64,000 bases of DNA, taken from NCBI GenBank assembly GCA_021234155.1, contig JAJEKV010000839.1, forward strand, positions 1-64,000, read 5' to 3'. Every line of letters starts with the position of its first letter. Positions within the stretch are counted from its first letter, which is position 1. The notes beneath the pieces are model-generated. The model saw nothing but the letters and a program-made list of their open reading frames with translations, did no database searches and had not been told where the DNA came from. This document shows positions 35,447 through 49,147 of the stretch, piece by piece. The position numbers and the translations under genes were made by a program. Source of the DNA: Isoetes taiwanensis. Lineage: Eukaryota > Streptophyta > Lycopodiopsida > Isoetales > Isoetaceae.

Positions 35447-37724
35447 GTCACTTAATGCAGATTGTTTGAATGAATGTAGCTGTATTCAACCAATGAGAAT
35501 AGGCTGTATTTGCATCAATGTATTGTAAGACGGCGGTAGTAACACTATTTTTTTGTAGAATGTATAACATCAACACGAAAGCCCATAACTCCCATGCCGT
35601 TGTATCGAGTGTGGACAACTAGCGACATCACATGGCTGAAAACGCATAGCATCTACTACGATTACGCTCTCCAACCATGCTGCAACAAGATGGATGGAAG
35701 AACAAACTTATGTTCCATCAAAACCACGGGTCCAATGAGAAGAAAACCATTTCTCATTTATTTTCTCCGGATGTTTCACTTCTAGGAGCATCATAGCAAC
35801 AATAGATAGTTGATGTTGTATGTGTAGTTGCATCAGCTAGCAATATTACTTCTCATGTTTTAACAGCACGCATAAATGCACTACATACGCGACATCTACT
35901 TTGGTGCTCGCACTTAGCTCGATAAGAATCCATTCTTTGTTAGTAGCAATTATATCCCTACATTTGAAGGGCTCAATGAGTTGTCAAAAGTCGACATGCC
36001 ATTTATATTCACTTTAAAATGTCCACTTTAACACGAGGTGTGACAAGGCCTTCTTGCCAATAACATGCATTTATCACGGTGAGCTATGCCTTCACTTCTC
36101 TGTAAACCTCATCCTTTTGTTTATTCTAATCGATTAATGTTTGCATATCTTGACAAATTAGAAGCGGCGATTCGATTTCATGGATTCCATGGAGTACAAA
36201 CACTGACTACTTCAAGCGGCCAACTGCGGCACTATTTCTATCTGAGCTAATTTTCGGGCAAGCTTAAGTTTTATGCTCTAAAAGTTTGATCTCGGGGACA
36301 ACAAAATTTGTAGTTAACAACATTGTGAATACAACTCTTTGTCATTGCAAAATGTATGTCGTTTATGAAATTGAAGATTCTATATCTATCTATCTATCTA
36401 TCAAATCTCTCTATATCACTATGTGATCTTGCTATTATATCGATTTCTATGAAATTCATGATCTTTGTAAAATGGGCGCGTAATGTCTACTTTTACCTTC
36501 CTTTTTTCCCCATCTTCCATTTCGCCATTTCTTTATGATTCCTATCGACTTTGTAGTTTGCCTAATATAGAACATGCCTAGAGATTCATAAATTTATTCT
36601 TTTCTCATAACCTATTGTTTACGATGTTGAGGAGGAAGGGAATCTATAACTTGAATCAAATTGGTAATGGTTGGATCAAACAAGCTGAATCTGCAATTCT
36701 GCTTTGACATTCAAAATGTTCAGGTTAGAATTAGTAGATATGACAAACAACAATTTGTAGCGGTCATAACAGGATATGCCTTCACTAACGATGAAATGGC
36801 AGAAATCACGATAATAGCTTTCTTTCATTTTTCTTATAAACTTCGTACGCATAGCGGATCGTAAATGTTTCTTCACATGGAGTTATGTCTTGAAGTGTTT
36901 GGAACTCTCTCAAATGCCTAGAGCCCTTGCTTATATGTTTGAATGCTAAAATGCTTTCTACACTTTTAGACATGTCCTCATGGAGTGTAAAACACTAGCA
37001 GGTTACGCTCATTCTAAGCTGCAAATTATTCAACTATTTGATGTATTATGTCTTCCCAGGTGCCATACCTATATCATTATCTTTGCAACCGCATTAGTGT
37101 AGGTCATCTTAAGATTTCGAGAATCAGAATTTCAACATCTAAAAGTTTGTGGCATTAAAAGCTAGCTACATGCACTACAAAGTTAGAAATTGTAATATAG
37201 CAATATTTTGTTCTCCAAGAATAAGCATGTTCTTCAGATGGCCCTAAAATTCCAAGTTATTTTTGGCATTTCTTTCGCCTGGCTAACATATCCTTTCCAG
37301 AAGATCTTATTTGCATATGCACTTCACTTTCTAAGAAGTGCTTCTTTATTTGCAGTAACACCTTCATGACAGTTGAGACAATGACCAATGTGCACAATAT
37401 AAAGGCGCTTTATTTGTTCAAACTCCAGCAGCATGGCATATGAAGGTATATATCTTGGGATGTTCACAATACGTACAATGTCAAGCTCATGTTATGCAAC
37501 GACATGAAATGGTTCATCAAATCTGATTGCAAATCGAGGGGGCACAGATAGGCCTCATTGCACATCTAGAAAACACTGTACTTCTTTCCAAGATTGAACA
37601 ACTTATCTTTGTTTAGGCTTCACTGATGTTGAATTTGTGCTTGCCCGGGACTAAGGACATAGATAACATACATTGCATATCCAGAAAGCAATGTACATCT
37701 CAAGACTAAACAACTTATCTTCAT

Positions 37725-37818
37725 TTGGCAATATATTCTTCTTTGATTATTCAATGTTTTAGGAGTCATAACACATATGCCTTTGGCAATATATTCTTCT
37801 TTGATTATTCAATGTTTT
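37725..37818. repeat. Short tandem duplication, 58 bp offset
   Basis: TTTGGCAATATATTCTTC and the following TTTGATTATTCAATGTTTTA occur twice, starting at about 37725 and 37783, with no differences seen across the shared part. Confidence 0.9.
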
Positions 37819-38680
37819 ACAAATTTCCAACACAAAGTCCATCGATTCCTACAAGCAAAAACAATTTTCAAGTCCTCCCATCCTCATTTCATACTTTATT
37901 TCATTTGTCCCTTTTACTTTGCACATACAAAATGATGTAAACACATACTCTCTAGGTGACTTATCTATGCAAATTCGACACCCCTAGCATCAAAATTTCT
38001 CCTACATTTGTAACATCAATTACTTCATCTTCCCTCCTAATACAAATACAATCGTATTTATGCCCTAAGTTGATTCAACAAACAAGCTTGAAACCATAAT
38101 TATGTTCATAAAATTACCCAGATCCAGCCACCAAATCATCACATTCTCATCAACACATACTCCATTACTTTTTGTCCATAGTTCAATCTTAAGATCTCGA
38201 TGTAACTTCCTCCCTCCAATTTTGAATACCCAGGTCTTCGTCTTCTCCGGATTTCAAGTACCAGCTGTTCTGCAAACACAACTTCTACAACACACAAGAT
38301 GCTACACTTTCAATCACGCATTTCATTCACGGATCAACCAATACTTCATTTCTAAGGTTATTGGAGTTTCAGATGTTATTGCTTCTACTTTCTTCTACAT
38401 TGTAACCTTTTAATGTTCTCATATTGCAAAAACACAACATCGTCATTACTTATCTTCATCACTTCCAATGTATATACTTCGCTTCTCCAATCTCATATAA
38501 CACATCGTTAAAAGTTCAAACACATATCACTACATCAAATGAGATTCTCAAATTGCACAACGCACACATGAAACACCAATAGCTCAGCAACTCACACGTA
38601 CATCACATTCAACATATAAAACTTCCTCTTCTTACCCTTGCCCCTACCAAATAAACAACCACCCCTTCAAATCGTTACTA

Positions 38681-38710
38681 GGCCCGGCAACGCCGGGCAC
38701 CATAACTAGT
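38681..38710 (+). mobile_element. Helitron 3' terminus
   Basis: A perfect hairpin GCCCGGC-AAC-GCCGGGC (38682-38698) is followed by ACCATAA and CTAG (38706-38709), then T. A GC-rich hairpin 5-12 bases before CTRR-3', with insertion before T, is the defining right end of plant Helitrons. The element therefore extends leftwards on the plus strand. Its 5' TC end and any Rep/helicase gene were not found, so it is probably non-autonomous. Confidence 0.8.
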
Positions 38711-39058
38711 ATTATATTAACTTTAAAAATACTCAAGATGCTTATCTCACATTCAATGCAAATATTCGGGACCTCGAGGCGTAATCGGTCCTCTTGTAAA
38801 TCTCGTAACCGATGCGGACAATCTTGCAAATCTTGCAATCAGCCGCAATCTTGCAAGCAGGGAAAGCACGGTGACGTCATGTGGGAATTTAGTTTTTCAT
38901 TTTTTTTTTAATTTTTTATAGGGCACGTGTCATGCCCACATTTTTTTCCAGGGCAGAAATATTAGGTTCAAACAAAAAATGTATATGACTTATATATGTA
39001 TTGATAACAAATGTATAAATGGGTCTATTTTTAATAGTGGTGTACAATTTAGCACGTC
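38711..39058. other. Short stretch flanking the Helitron
   Basis: Contains CTTGCAAATCTTGCAATC-type short repeats near 38820-38860 and a T-rich tract. No gene seen. Confidence 0.6.
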
Positions 39059-39394
39059 GCGACATTGGGTGTGATGGGGTCTGACCTTGACTCACAGTTG
39101 AGGCAGGTAGATGGGAGTAGCCGCAATTGCCTTGTGAAGCAAGACTATGTGTCATTGCCGATTCTGAGGTTATTGAAGATGAAAGCCATACTCTTCCGGG
39201 TTGCCACGCTTTTTTGAGATAGTCGGGAATCATTTTTGACCTTAGCATTCCATTCCACGCTTCCACAACTTCCGAGCACCATCCGTGCATGACTTGGCAT
39301 TATACATACTTGAGGGTTCTAGATGGCGTGCTACCAATTATTGAGCCCTCGGTAGTCATTATCTCCGTTGTCTAGTATCATCATTCTTGTAAAG

Positions 39395-39580
39395 GTTTTC
39401 CCTTGAAAACCTTTTCGGTGAGGTTTTTTAATCCCTAGTAGTAATGATTGTACTAGCCCATTAATATGGGTCCCATGACCTATTGGTCTCAAAGTGGATG
39501 TTAAAAACTATTCTATTCTATTCTATTCTATTCTATTCTATTCTATTCTATTCTATTCTATTCTATTCTATTCTATTTGA
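39395..39580 (+). repeat. SINE-like repeat with (CTATT)n tail
   Basis: TTTTCCCTTGAAAACC, a TTTTTTAATCC segment, TAGTAGTAATGATTGTACTA, GGTCCCATGACCTATTGGTC and GGATGTTAAAAA, then about 15 copies of CTATT. The order is the complement of the copies at 30378 and 56530. Confidence 0.75.
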
Positions 39581-41533
39581 TAGCCCTTCAAGTTGAACTT
39601 CAAAGACGTCGAGATTTTCATTGCCGTCAAAAGTGATGACCCGGATCCGAGTTTATCACTAACGATTTTTGTAGATGCAGCTATGTCATCATTCGATTTT
39701 CTTATTGCTTCAATCACGCTTCAAAATTTCAAAATCCTCATCGTTTGAGCGTCATAATGCTCCTTTCGCCAGGCCAAGTTGATCATTGACGAATTTCGGA
39801 AGTACACTGATGGCAATGAACTGCGATTCTTGGTGCTTCAATCTTGCTTTGAATCTCGAAGTGGCCATCACCAGAGCGTCATAATGGCCGTCGCCAGACT
39901 TCATTATGCCCGTTGAGCCTTTCAAACAAGCTTGCAGAAAAAAATTAAAAATAAACCCAAATATCATTCCATACAATAAGCGTATTCTTATTAGAGCAAA
40001 AATCAATCTTAAATTGGCTTGTCTACAAAATTTTCTCGTCTAGGGCACTCACATCACGAAGAATCCATCTCCCATGCCATCTCTAGAAGTATCGGTCGAT
40101 GTGAAATAGGTCGTGCATATTATAGTTCATTTGAAGATGTATGCATGGTGTGATGTCGTGTCTAGTACACAACATCCAGGCTTCCCCACAATTAAATTAT
40201 TTCATCATCGGTCTCAAATGATCATCTAATGATTATGCTTTTCATAATGCATAATGCACCAATAAGCAACTACAAAAGTTTTGAAAGCTTGCAACTCATG
40301 TTGAAAGCATCATTTTCCTTCCACATAATAATATGGTATGGCTATGACTTTGTCGCATATAAGTTAGGGGTGTGTGCTTTAACTCAATTCAATTCAATTT
40401 AAGGACCTTTTGACAATTAAAGATAATTGATTGTAGACTTTAGGGCATATAATTGAGTAGGAACCTTATAATGTTGAAACTAAAAGTGTGGCATAAATAA
40501 GCTCATCTATAAAGTAGTACAAATTAGAAAATATCTATGGTAACTATCATGTTTATTTTCCTATTACAGGAATGGCCGAGGATGCATGCAATAGTAGAGG
40601 TTTGTAGATATCTTTACATTGGACCAATAACGTTCTAAGCTCAATGATCGAGGAAACATGTAATATGTAGAGATCGGTAGATATCTTTACATTGGAACAA
40701 TAATGTTCTAAGCTCCTTGTATACGACTATGGCATCGTTTTTTGAAGAGGCATTTTTATTGTGTAACTGTAAGGATATAATTGGGCATAGTTGCGCATTT
40801 TCTGCAAATTTGTAAGAAAGTGGTAGGGTCTTCTTTATGCATGTATTTTCAAGTGTAGAAACAACCATGTTCATTGAATTTCTTGCCAATGTTACCCCTA
40901 ATGTTTATCAGCAAACATTTCTGAATAGAATAGATATCCAGTAGTGCATCAAAGCAATGAAAGTTGCAAATATAAAACTATATATGCATATTTTGTCTAA
41001 TCTAAAATTTCATTTTCCACATCTAAATTACAAATAGAAGGTTTATCATTTGCTATGTTGGTTGTCACTTAAATGCTTTCCTGTTACACTTCCCTATGTT
41101 CTCCACATTGATAATTGAAAAGAAGGGGCACATCTTTTTAACTGGAATGTTGCAATGCTAAGTAGCAAGTGTTATACATACTGCAATCTTCTAAGATTAG
41201 ACATTTAAAGTTGAATTTTACATCAATATGTTAAAAGCGTATCTCCATGCTGCAAAATCACATGAATTAGAATATGATGTAATGCTGCACCAATTAGACT
41301 ATTTGGAATGAAATAATTGTTATAAATGTTTTGGACATATCAAATGTGGAATATGAGGATGAAGTATCAGCTGCTATTTTGGGCTGAAAAACAAGACTTA
41401 CAAAGATACAGATAACTTGTATGGGGAAGTATAGATTGAATACAAAAGGAATTCATATGCAACACAGGAAAATGAAGCATCTTTTCATGCCCAAAAACAA
41501 TAAAAGTTCCACGATTGCAAACCTTCCTCTTTT

Positions 41534-43130
41534 TTTTTTTTTTTTTTTTTTTGGAGAAAAGGAAGATTTCTATTAATCATAACGAGTTACATAAAAAAAT
41601 AAAAGAGAATCCATTAGGTTCAAAAATTTCAACTGTTTGTATACACAAAGGTGCTCGAGAATAAAGGAAAATCACAGATCGCAAAAATTGGGACGGGGGT
41701 CCCCACATACAACAATAGGAAGAGGAAGCCCGTCGAATTAAAGGTCTTGAAGGAGGGAAATCGAGTCCGATCCGGTGTCATCCTCGTCTATGATCACCAA
41801 ATCAGAGCCACCGGATCCAATTGCCGTAATTTCATTCCACTTTCGGGAGGAAAGGCAAAGAACCAAAGAGGGGCCGTGTCTAAGAAAAGGATGAGTGCTT
41901 CTCCATGGGCATCGTGTAAGGCTTTGTGATGGTAGAACATGTCTAAAATGAAGGAATTGGTTATCGGTTAGAAGCCTTTCATAATAGAAAAGAAACACAT
42001 CAAGGATATGGGCCTGATAGCCATTTTGTTCATTGTTGAATATCTCTGTAGCAGCCGCATAATTAGATAGATTAGGAAAATTGGGCTTACAATTCATCTT
42101 CGTTGTGAGAGCAATCAGCAGCTCTGAATATCACAAAATTTTCATCAGTAAAAATCATACCATCACACACAAAGATGTTATTAAAGCCTACAAATTATTC
42201 TATAGACAATCAAGTATTATCAGATTTATCTTGTTTGCCATTCTTATGAGCCATTGCAATTCTAGAGATCTCTATCTGAAAAGCTACCTTCATCCAGGCA
42301 ATATCCACCTTATAATTTGAATAATTGACCTTCTTCCTGTGTTTTCAAATAATTCAAAGGGCAGTCTGTTTAAGAGTATTGAGAAATCTATTAGACCCTT
42401 TTAGAAGGTCCATCATATTGGCCCACTTGCCTAAATTATGGCTTTTGCCTTAAAATAGTTATCCGACCATCTCGAAGTCTCTAATTTTGGGCGGGTCGAA
42501 GATGTGATTGATAGTTTTGAGCTATGGCCCAGAGTTTACATTTAGAATTGATCGAAGATCCTTACATCTTACATACATACTATGATTAGTTGGGAGTCGT
42601 GTGGACGGGCACCTCCAAATAAACATTTGCACTTTGGGGAGAGTAGGACTTCGGTTGTTTCTCGAGAATGCTCATGAAGTGTTTATTGGGAACAAGCCAT
42701 TTACGAGTGAGTCAAAGATTTGGAAGGGGCGAACTTTGTATCCCAAGGCAACTTTGTACTTGTGGAGTTCTTTAGGTGCCGGTCGATTTTTACGGGGCTT
42801 TGGCACTCATGCGAGAACCAAAGAACGTCCATGATAGCATCATAGATGACCTTGTCAATCCTTTTGCCTCCTATAAGCTGTTTAATATATTCCCAAGTGT
42901 GCCATTTGTCCCCCTCCCAGAGATGTTGCAACTGCGTAACATCTGCCTCTTTCCATTTTTTCCAGATTTGGGGGTGTTTAAGGGCCCAGCAGACATCATT
43001 TTCTTTAGCAAAAACAGGTGACCAGAAGAGAGAGAAATTGGCACCATCATAGTTAATATCTTTATGCTCAAAACCTTCGGCCACCAAATTCCAGGCCTCA
43101 AAAATTTTCCTCAGGTATTAGGGGCACTCT
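41534..43130 (-). mobile_element. 5'-truncated LINE with perfect target duplication
   Basis: The minus strand carries the C-terminal part of an L1-type ORF2: GANFSLFWSPVF, CWALKHPQIWKKWKEA, LQHLWEGDKWHTW, then the zinc-binding segment CKLCGHSSETINHIFDCP (complement of about 42470-42550, partly frame-broken here and better kept in the right unit), and a KHRK tail. It ends in a 3' poly(A), seen as 23 T at 41530-41552. AACCTTCCTCTTTT flanks both ends (41520-41533 and 43131-43144): a 14 bp target site duplication. This defines the insertion exactly as about 1.6 kb. The frame has several breaks. Confidence 0.92.
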
Positions 43131-44035
43131 AACCTTCCTCTTTTCAAGCTAAATTCTAGGTAAATCTCTGAGAAAATTACGATATCAGTTGCATTTTGAA
43201 TGCTTTCTCCAAGAAAGATCCTTCAGTTTCATTGCCTATGGAAATCCCATAAGCTGCCAATGTAACTATCTCTTCTATACTATAACTGCAACTATCTCTT
43301 CTATACTATAGCTGCAAATTCCAGGACCAAAAGCTAAACTAACAATTTTTTCTCACGAATCACAAATACTTTGTAAAACAAAGTACAAATATCTAGTAAT
43401 GGTGGTAAAGGATACCATGGAATCCACGGTTGAGATGCAACAACACCAATTTCATTGACAATGCGGCTTAACTCGTATTGCTACCACAACAAAGAATATT
43501 TTGCAAGATTTTGAAAAGCAATGCAGAACAAAAATTAGACTGAAGCAAAAATTGGATAAAAATTTCCAAAAATGTAATTTTCTAAAATAAAACTACCAAT
43601 GAAGGAGGAACTCGTTAGCGTCTTCTTAGCACAAAGGGACTCAAAACTGAAAGAGGAAACCGAGGCGCCTTCTAAGACTCGCTATTCTCAGAATTAATAA
43701 AGGGAAAGCCACAACCTTTCTAAAAAAAATAATGAGAATCTAGATACAAAGGAAACATGGATGCAACAAGCATCTCTAAAAGGAGCTAATCTCTATAAAT
43801 AATTGTATTGCATTCAAAAATATGTTATGAAGGTGGCGTATCTCTTCAAGCCAACCTCTATAATAATTGTATTCAAAAAATATGTCATATGAAGGTAGCA
43901 TAACCTCATATCTATCACAAATAAACACATGTACGGAAAGAATCTCAAGCCTCTTGAGTGGCAAATGTTAACATATTCACGAAAAGAATGTCCAAGCGTG
44001 CTTGTTGCCCTTTCTTTTCAGCAGGCAATTGTGAG

Positions 44036-44990
44036 AGGGCCTAACTCTTCTAACACCATATTTGAAGCATGGCCTCTTACGTTTTAAGCTCGGAGGCGCA
44101 CTTTTACTAGTAGATCGCAACAAAGGGTGTGCAAAATTTCTTTACCTGAGATATCCTTTCCTCAGGATCGGGCTGCAACATAGCCAAAACAAGGCTCTTT
44201 GCTTCTTCCGACACCAAACCAAGCGGCCAATGCAAGTGTGAGGCAGCCGGATCCACCGCCATGGAGGAGTTCTTCGTGAATTTGCGATTTTTAGACACGA
44301 GAAGTGATGATTAGAGTAAGCGCCTCATACAGGATCAAACCAGACCCCATATGTCTATCTCGCGTGGAATAATGTCCACCGCACAACCTCGGAGCCAAAT
44401 ATCTTGGTGTTCCGACTACGGATGTAAAGCTGGGAGCAGAACACGAAAAACAAGCCGATATGCGAAATCGAAACCCTAACATCATAGGGTTTTCTTTGCT
44501 GAGGTCACAAAGAACGTTGTTCGGCTTCAGATCCGATTGGATAATGCCCTTTGATGAAGGTCCTGTATAGCTAGAGCAAGATTTGAATAAGAAGAGCCGC
44601 TTCCTTTTCGCATAGCACGCCTTTTCTTGGTGATTACATCAAGCAAGCTACATTCGCACAATTCCATGATCGGTGCCGAATCCCTCGTCTTTGATTACTT
44701 CATGTATATGCACTACGCCGTGGCTGCTGGCTAATTTACGCATGATCTCTATTTCCGTGATCGGCCTGTGGCTCCTACCCGGATGATTTTGCAAGCAAAC
44801 TCTTTCTTACCACCCTGTTTTACTTCGCGCAGAAAACCGGTAGCTTGGCCACGGCGCCGATTTCCTTAAGCGGATCATAGCTCTCATAAGATTGGGAAAT
44901 AAAGGGAATAGGTGTAGTTGAGAAATTCTTCGTCTGATCTCCTGCGTCTCCGTCTCCATACTCGCACTGTAAGTAATGCCAACACAATGC
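44036..44990 (-). pseudogene. Ser/Thr protein kinase, copy in the left tandem unit
   Basis: This minus-strand copy of the kinase gene aligns over its whole length with 50039-50989 but the frame is broken many times. Readable pieces include EEAKSLVLAMLQPDPEERIS, the activation-segment piece VGTPRYLAP and the SCSAPSFTS stretch. The catalytic loop (HRDLKPGN) and the glycine loop are disrupted. Many differences from the intact copy change CTG or CAG to a CG-containing word (CTCTGG to CTCGG, GACTCTGG to GACTACGG, CCTGAAAAAC to CACGAAAAAC). It is either a true pseudogene or a silent copy whose sequence was misread at methylated CHG sites. Confidence 0.85.
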
Positions 44991-45389
44991 AAATGCAGCG
45001 TTCTTATACCTCCGTAAGTTGTCATACCGACCGCACTTTCCGTTCTATAAATATCGATTCGATGGGGTGCCGATGGGGTCGCGACCACGTGCTACGGATT
45101 GAGGCGGGTAGATGGGAGTAGCCCGCAAATTGCCGTGAGAAGCAAGACTATGTGTCCATTGCCGATTCTGAGGTTATTGAAGATGAAAGCCATACTCTTA
45201 CGAGTTGCCCCGCTTTTGAGATAGTGGGAATCATTTTTGACCTTAGCATTCCATTCCACGCGCTTCCACAACTACCGAGCACCATCCGGGCATGACTTGG
45301 CATTATACATACTTGAGGTTCTAGATAAGCGTGCGCAATTACCGAGCCCTCAGTTAGTCATTATCTCCGTTGTCTAGTATCATCATTCT

Positions 45390-45583
45390 TTAAAGGTTTT
45401 TCCCTTGAAAACCTTTTCGAGGCGAGAGGTTTTTAATCCTAGTAGTAATGATTGTACTAGCCCATTGTATGGGTCCCATGACCTATTGGTCATAGTGGAT
45501 GTTAAAAAACTATTCTATTCTATTCTATTCTATTCTATTCTATTCTATTCTATTCTATTCTATTCTATTCTATTTGATAGCCC
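45390..45583 (+). repeat. SINE-like repeat with (CTATT)n tail, duplicated copy
   Basis: Duplicate of the repeat at 39395-39580 inside the right 6 kb unit. The tail has a similar number of CTATT units, slightly shorter. Confidence 0.75.
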
Positions 45584-47543
45584 TTCAAGTTGAACTTCAA
45601 CAGCACGTCAGAGATTTTCATTGCCCGTCAAAAAGTGATGACCTTCGGATCTGAAGTTTATCACTAACGCGATTTTTGGAGATGCAGACTATGTCATCAT
45701 TCGATTTTCTTATTGCTTCAATCCCCTTCAAAATTTCAAAATCCTCATCGTTTGAACGTCATAATGCTCCTTTCGCCAGGCCAAGTTGATCATTGACGAA
45801 TTTCGGAAGTACACTGATGGCAATGAACTGCGATTCTTGGTGCTTCAATCTTGCTTTGAATCTCGAAGTGGCCATCACCAGAGCGTCATAATGGCCGTCG
45901 CCAGACTTCATTATGCCCGTTGAGCCTTTCAAACAAGCTTGCAGAAAAAAATTAAAAATAAACCCAAATATCATTCCATACAATAAGCGTATTCTTATTA
46001 GAGCAAAAATCAATCTTAAATTGGCTTGTCTACAAAATTTTCTCGTCTAGGGCACTCACATCACGAAGAATCCATCTCCCATGCCATCTCTAGAAGTATC
46101 GACGATGTGAAATAGGGGTGCATATTATAGTTCATTTGAAGATGTATGCATGGTGTGATGTCGTGTCTAGTACACAACATCCAGGCTTCCCCACAATTAA
46201 ATTATTTCATCATCGGTCTCAAATGATCATCTAATGATTATGCTTTTCATAATGCATAATGCACCAATAAGCAACTACAAAAGTTTTGAAAGCTTGCAAC
46301 TCATGTTGAAAGCATCATTTTCCTTCCACATAATAATATGGTATGGCTATGACTTTGTCGCATATAAGTTAGGGGTGTGTGCTTTAACTCAATTCAATTC
46401 AATTTAAGGACCTTTTGACAATTAAAGATAATTGATTGTAGACTTTAGGGCATATAATTGAGTAGGGACCTTATAATGTTGAAACTAAAAGTGTGGCATA
46501 AATAAGCTCATCTATAAAGTAGTACAAATTAGAAAATATCTATGGTAACTATCATGTTTATTTTCCTATTACAGGAATGGCCGAGGATGCATGCAATAGT
46601 AGAGGTTTGTAGATATCTTTACATTGGACCAATAACGTTCTAAGCTCAATGACTGAGGAAACATGTAATATGTAGAGATCAGTAGATATCTTTACATTGG
46701 AACAATAATGTTCTAAGCTCCTTGTATACGACTATGGCATCGTTTTTTGAAGAGGCATTTTTATTGTGTAACTGTAAGGATATAATTGGGCATAGTTGCG
46801 CATTTTCTGCAAATTTGTAAGAAAGTGGTAGGGTCTTCTTTATGCATGTATTTTCAAGTGTAGAAACAACCATGTTCATTGAATTTCTTGCCAATGTTAC
46901 CCCTAATGTTTATCAGCAAACATTTCTGAATAGAATAGATATCCAGTAGTGCATCAAAGCAATGAAAGTTGCAAATATAAAACTATATATGCATATTTTG
47001 TCTAATCTAAAATTTCATTTTCCACATCTAAATTACAAATAGAAGGTTTATCATTTGCTATGTTGGTTGTCACTTAAATGCTTTCCTGTTACACTTCCCT
47101 ATGTTCTCCACATTGATAATTGAAAAGAAGGGGCACATCTTTTTAACTGGAATGTTGCAATGCTAAGTAGCAAGTGTTATACATACTGCAATCTTCTAAG
47201 ATTAGACATTTAAAGTTGAATTTTACATCAATATGTTAAAAGCGTATCTCCATGCTGCAAAATCACATGAATTAGAATATGATGTAATGCTGCACCAATT
47301 AGACTATTTGGAATGAAATAATTGTTATAAATGTTTTGGACATATCAAATGTGGAATATGAGGATGAAGTATCATTTTGCTATTTTGGGATTTGAAAAAC
47401 AAGACTTACAAAGATCTGAGATAACTTGTATGGGGAAGTATAGATTGAATACAAAAGGAATTCATATGCAACACAGGAAAATGAAGCATCTTTTCATGCC
47501 CAAAAAACAATAAAAAGTTCACGATTGCAAACCTTCCTCTTTT

Positions 47544-49147
47544 TTTTTTTTTTTTTTTTTGGAATATTTGTATTAATCATAACGAGTTACATAAAAAAAT
47601 AAAAGAGAATCCATTAGGTTCAAAAATTTCAACTGTTTGTATACACAAAGGTGCTCAGAATAACCAGAAAATCACAGACTGCAAAAATTGGGACAGGGGG
47701 TCCCCCACATACAACAAGCCGAGGAAGAGGAAGCCCGATCAGAATTAAAGGTCTTGAAGGAGGAAATCGAGTCCGATCCAGTGTCATCCTCGTCTATGAT
47801 CACCAAATCTGTAGCCACCGGATCCAATTGCCAGCCAATTTCATTCCACTCGGGAGGAAAGGCAAAGAACCAAAGAGGGGCCGTGTCTAAGAAAAGGATG
47901 AGTGCTTCTCCATGGGCATCGTGTAAGGCTTTGTGATGGTAGAACATGTCTCTGAAATGAAGGAATTGGTTATCAGTTAGAAGCCTTTCATAATAGAAAA
48001 GAAACCTGTCAAGGATATGGGCCTGATAGCCATTTTGTTCATTGTTGAATATCTCAGTAGCCGTGATAATTAGATAGATTAGGAAAATTGGGCTTACAAT
48101 TCATCTTCGTTGTGAGAGCAATCAGCAGCTCTGAATATCACAAAATTTTCATCAGTAAAAATCATACCATCACACACAAAGATGTTATTAAAGCCTACAA
48201 ATTATTCTATAGACAATCAAGTATTATCAGATTTATCTTGTTTGCCATTCTTATGAGCCATTGCAATTCTAGAGATCTCTATAGAAAAGCTACCTTCATC
48301 GGGCAATATCCACCTTATAATTTGAATAATTGACCTTCTTCCTGTGTTTTCAAATAATTCAAAGGGCCGTCTGTTTAAGAGTATTGAGAAATCTATTAGA
48401 CCCTTTTAGAAGGTCCATCATATTGGCCCACTTGCCTAAATTATGGCTTTTTGCCTTAAAATAGTTATCCAGCCATCTCCAGAAGTCTCTAATTTTGGGG
48501 CAGTCGAAGATGTGATTGATAGTTTCAGAGCTATGGCCACAGAGTTTACATTTAGAATTGATCCAAGATCCTTACATCTACGTACATACTATGATTAGTT
48601 GGGAGTGCGTGATCTGAGGCACCTCCAAATAAACATTTGCACTTTGGGGAGAGTAGGACTTCCGGTTGTTTCTCGAGAATGCTCATGAAGTGTTTATTGG
48701 GAACAAGCCATTTACCAGAGTGAGTCAAAGATTTGGAAGGGGCCAGAACTTTGTATCCCAAGGCAACTTTGTACTTGTCAGAGTTCTTTAGGTGCCAGTC
48801 AGGATTTCTGGGGCTTTGGCACTCATTCTGAGAACCAGCAACGTCCATGATAGCATCATAGATGACCTTGTCAATCCTTTTGCCTCCTATAAGTCATTTT
48901 AATATATTCCCAAAGTGTGCCATTTGTCCCCTCCCGGAGATGTTGCAAGCAAGCGTAACATCGCCTCTTTCCATTTTTTTCGATTTGGGGGTGTTTAAGG
49001 GCCCAGCAGACATCATTTTCTTTAGCAAAAACAGGTGACCAGAAGAGAGAGAAATTGGCACCATCATAGTTAATATCTTTATGCTCAAAACCTTCGGCCA
49101 CCAAATTCCAGGCCTCAAAAATTTTCCTCAGGTATTAGGGGCACTCT
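47544..49147 (-). mobile_element. Same LINE insertion in the right 6 kb unit
   Basis: Duplicate of the 41.5-43.1 kb LINE, with the same 14 bp flanking repeat AACCTTCCTCTTTT (47530-47543, 49148-49161) and a 21-base T run. The zf-RVT segment is more complete here: GHSSETINHIFDCPKI is readable on the minus strand near 48490-48540. Differences from the left copy are mostly at CAG/CTG sites, for example CCAGTCAGGATTTCTGGGG here against CCGGTCGATTTTTACGGGG. Confidence 0.92.

Larger units (their letters stand above)
32960..38680. other. AT-rich DNA upstream of a Helitron end
   Basis: No intact gene recognised. The right-hand part probably belongs to the Helitron that ends at 38709, but its 5' end was not located. 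A fragment near 35990-36090 reads like a Cys-containing RPA-type piece (CDKAFLPI, then C and H), too weak to call. A (TCTA)n tract lies at about 36373-36402. Confidence 0.4.
39060..45060. repeat. Tandem segmental duplication, left unit (6.0 kb)
   Basis: The unit starts at GATGGGGTCTGACC (about 39070) and ends just past the 5' end of the kinase copy at CGTTCTATAAATATC (about 45056). The second unit follows directly with GATGGGGTCGCGACC. Matching landmarks are offset by 6005-6020 bp, for example TTCGGAAGTACACTGATGG at 39797 and 45804. Both units carry the same LINE insertion and the same (CTATT)n repeat, so those inserted before the duplication. The left unit has many small differences at CAG/CTG sites in its kinase part. 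Confidence 0.95.

Noticed and set aside
39484-39576. (CTATT)n as an independent microsatellite
   Set aside because: It is consistently attached to the same repeat body, so it is treated as the tail of that element.
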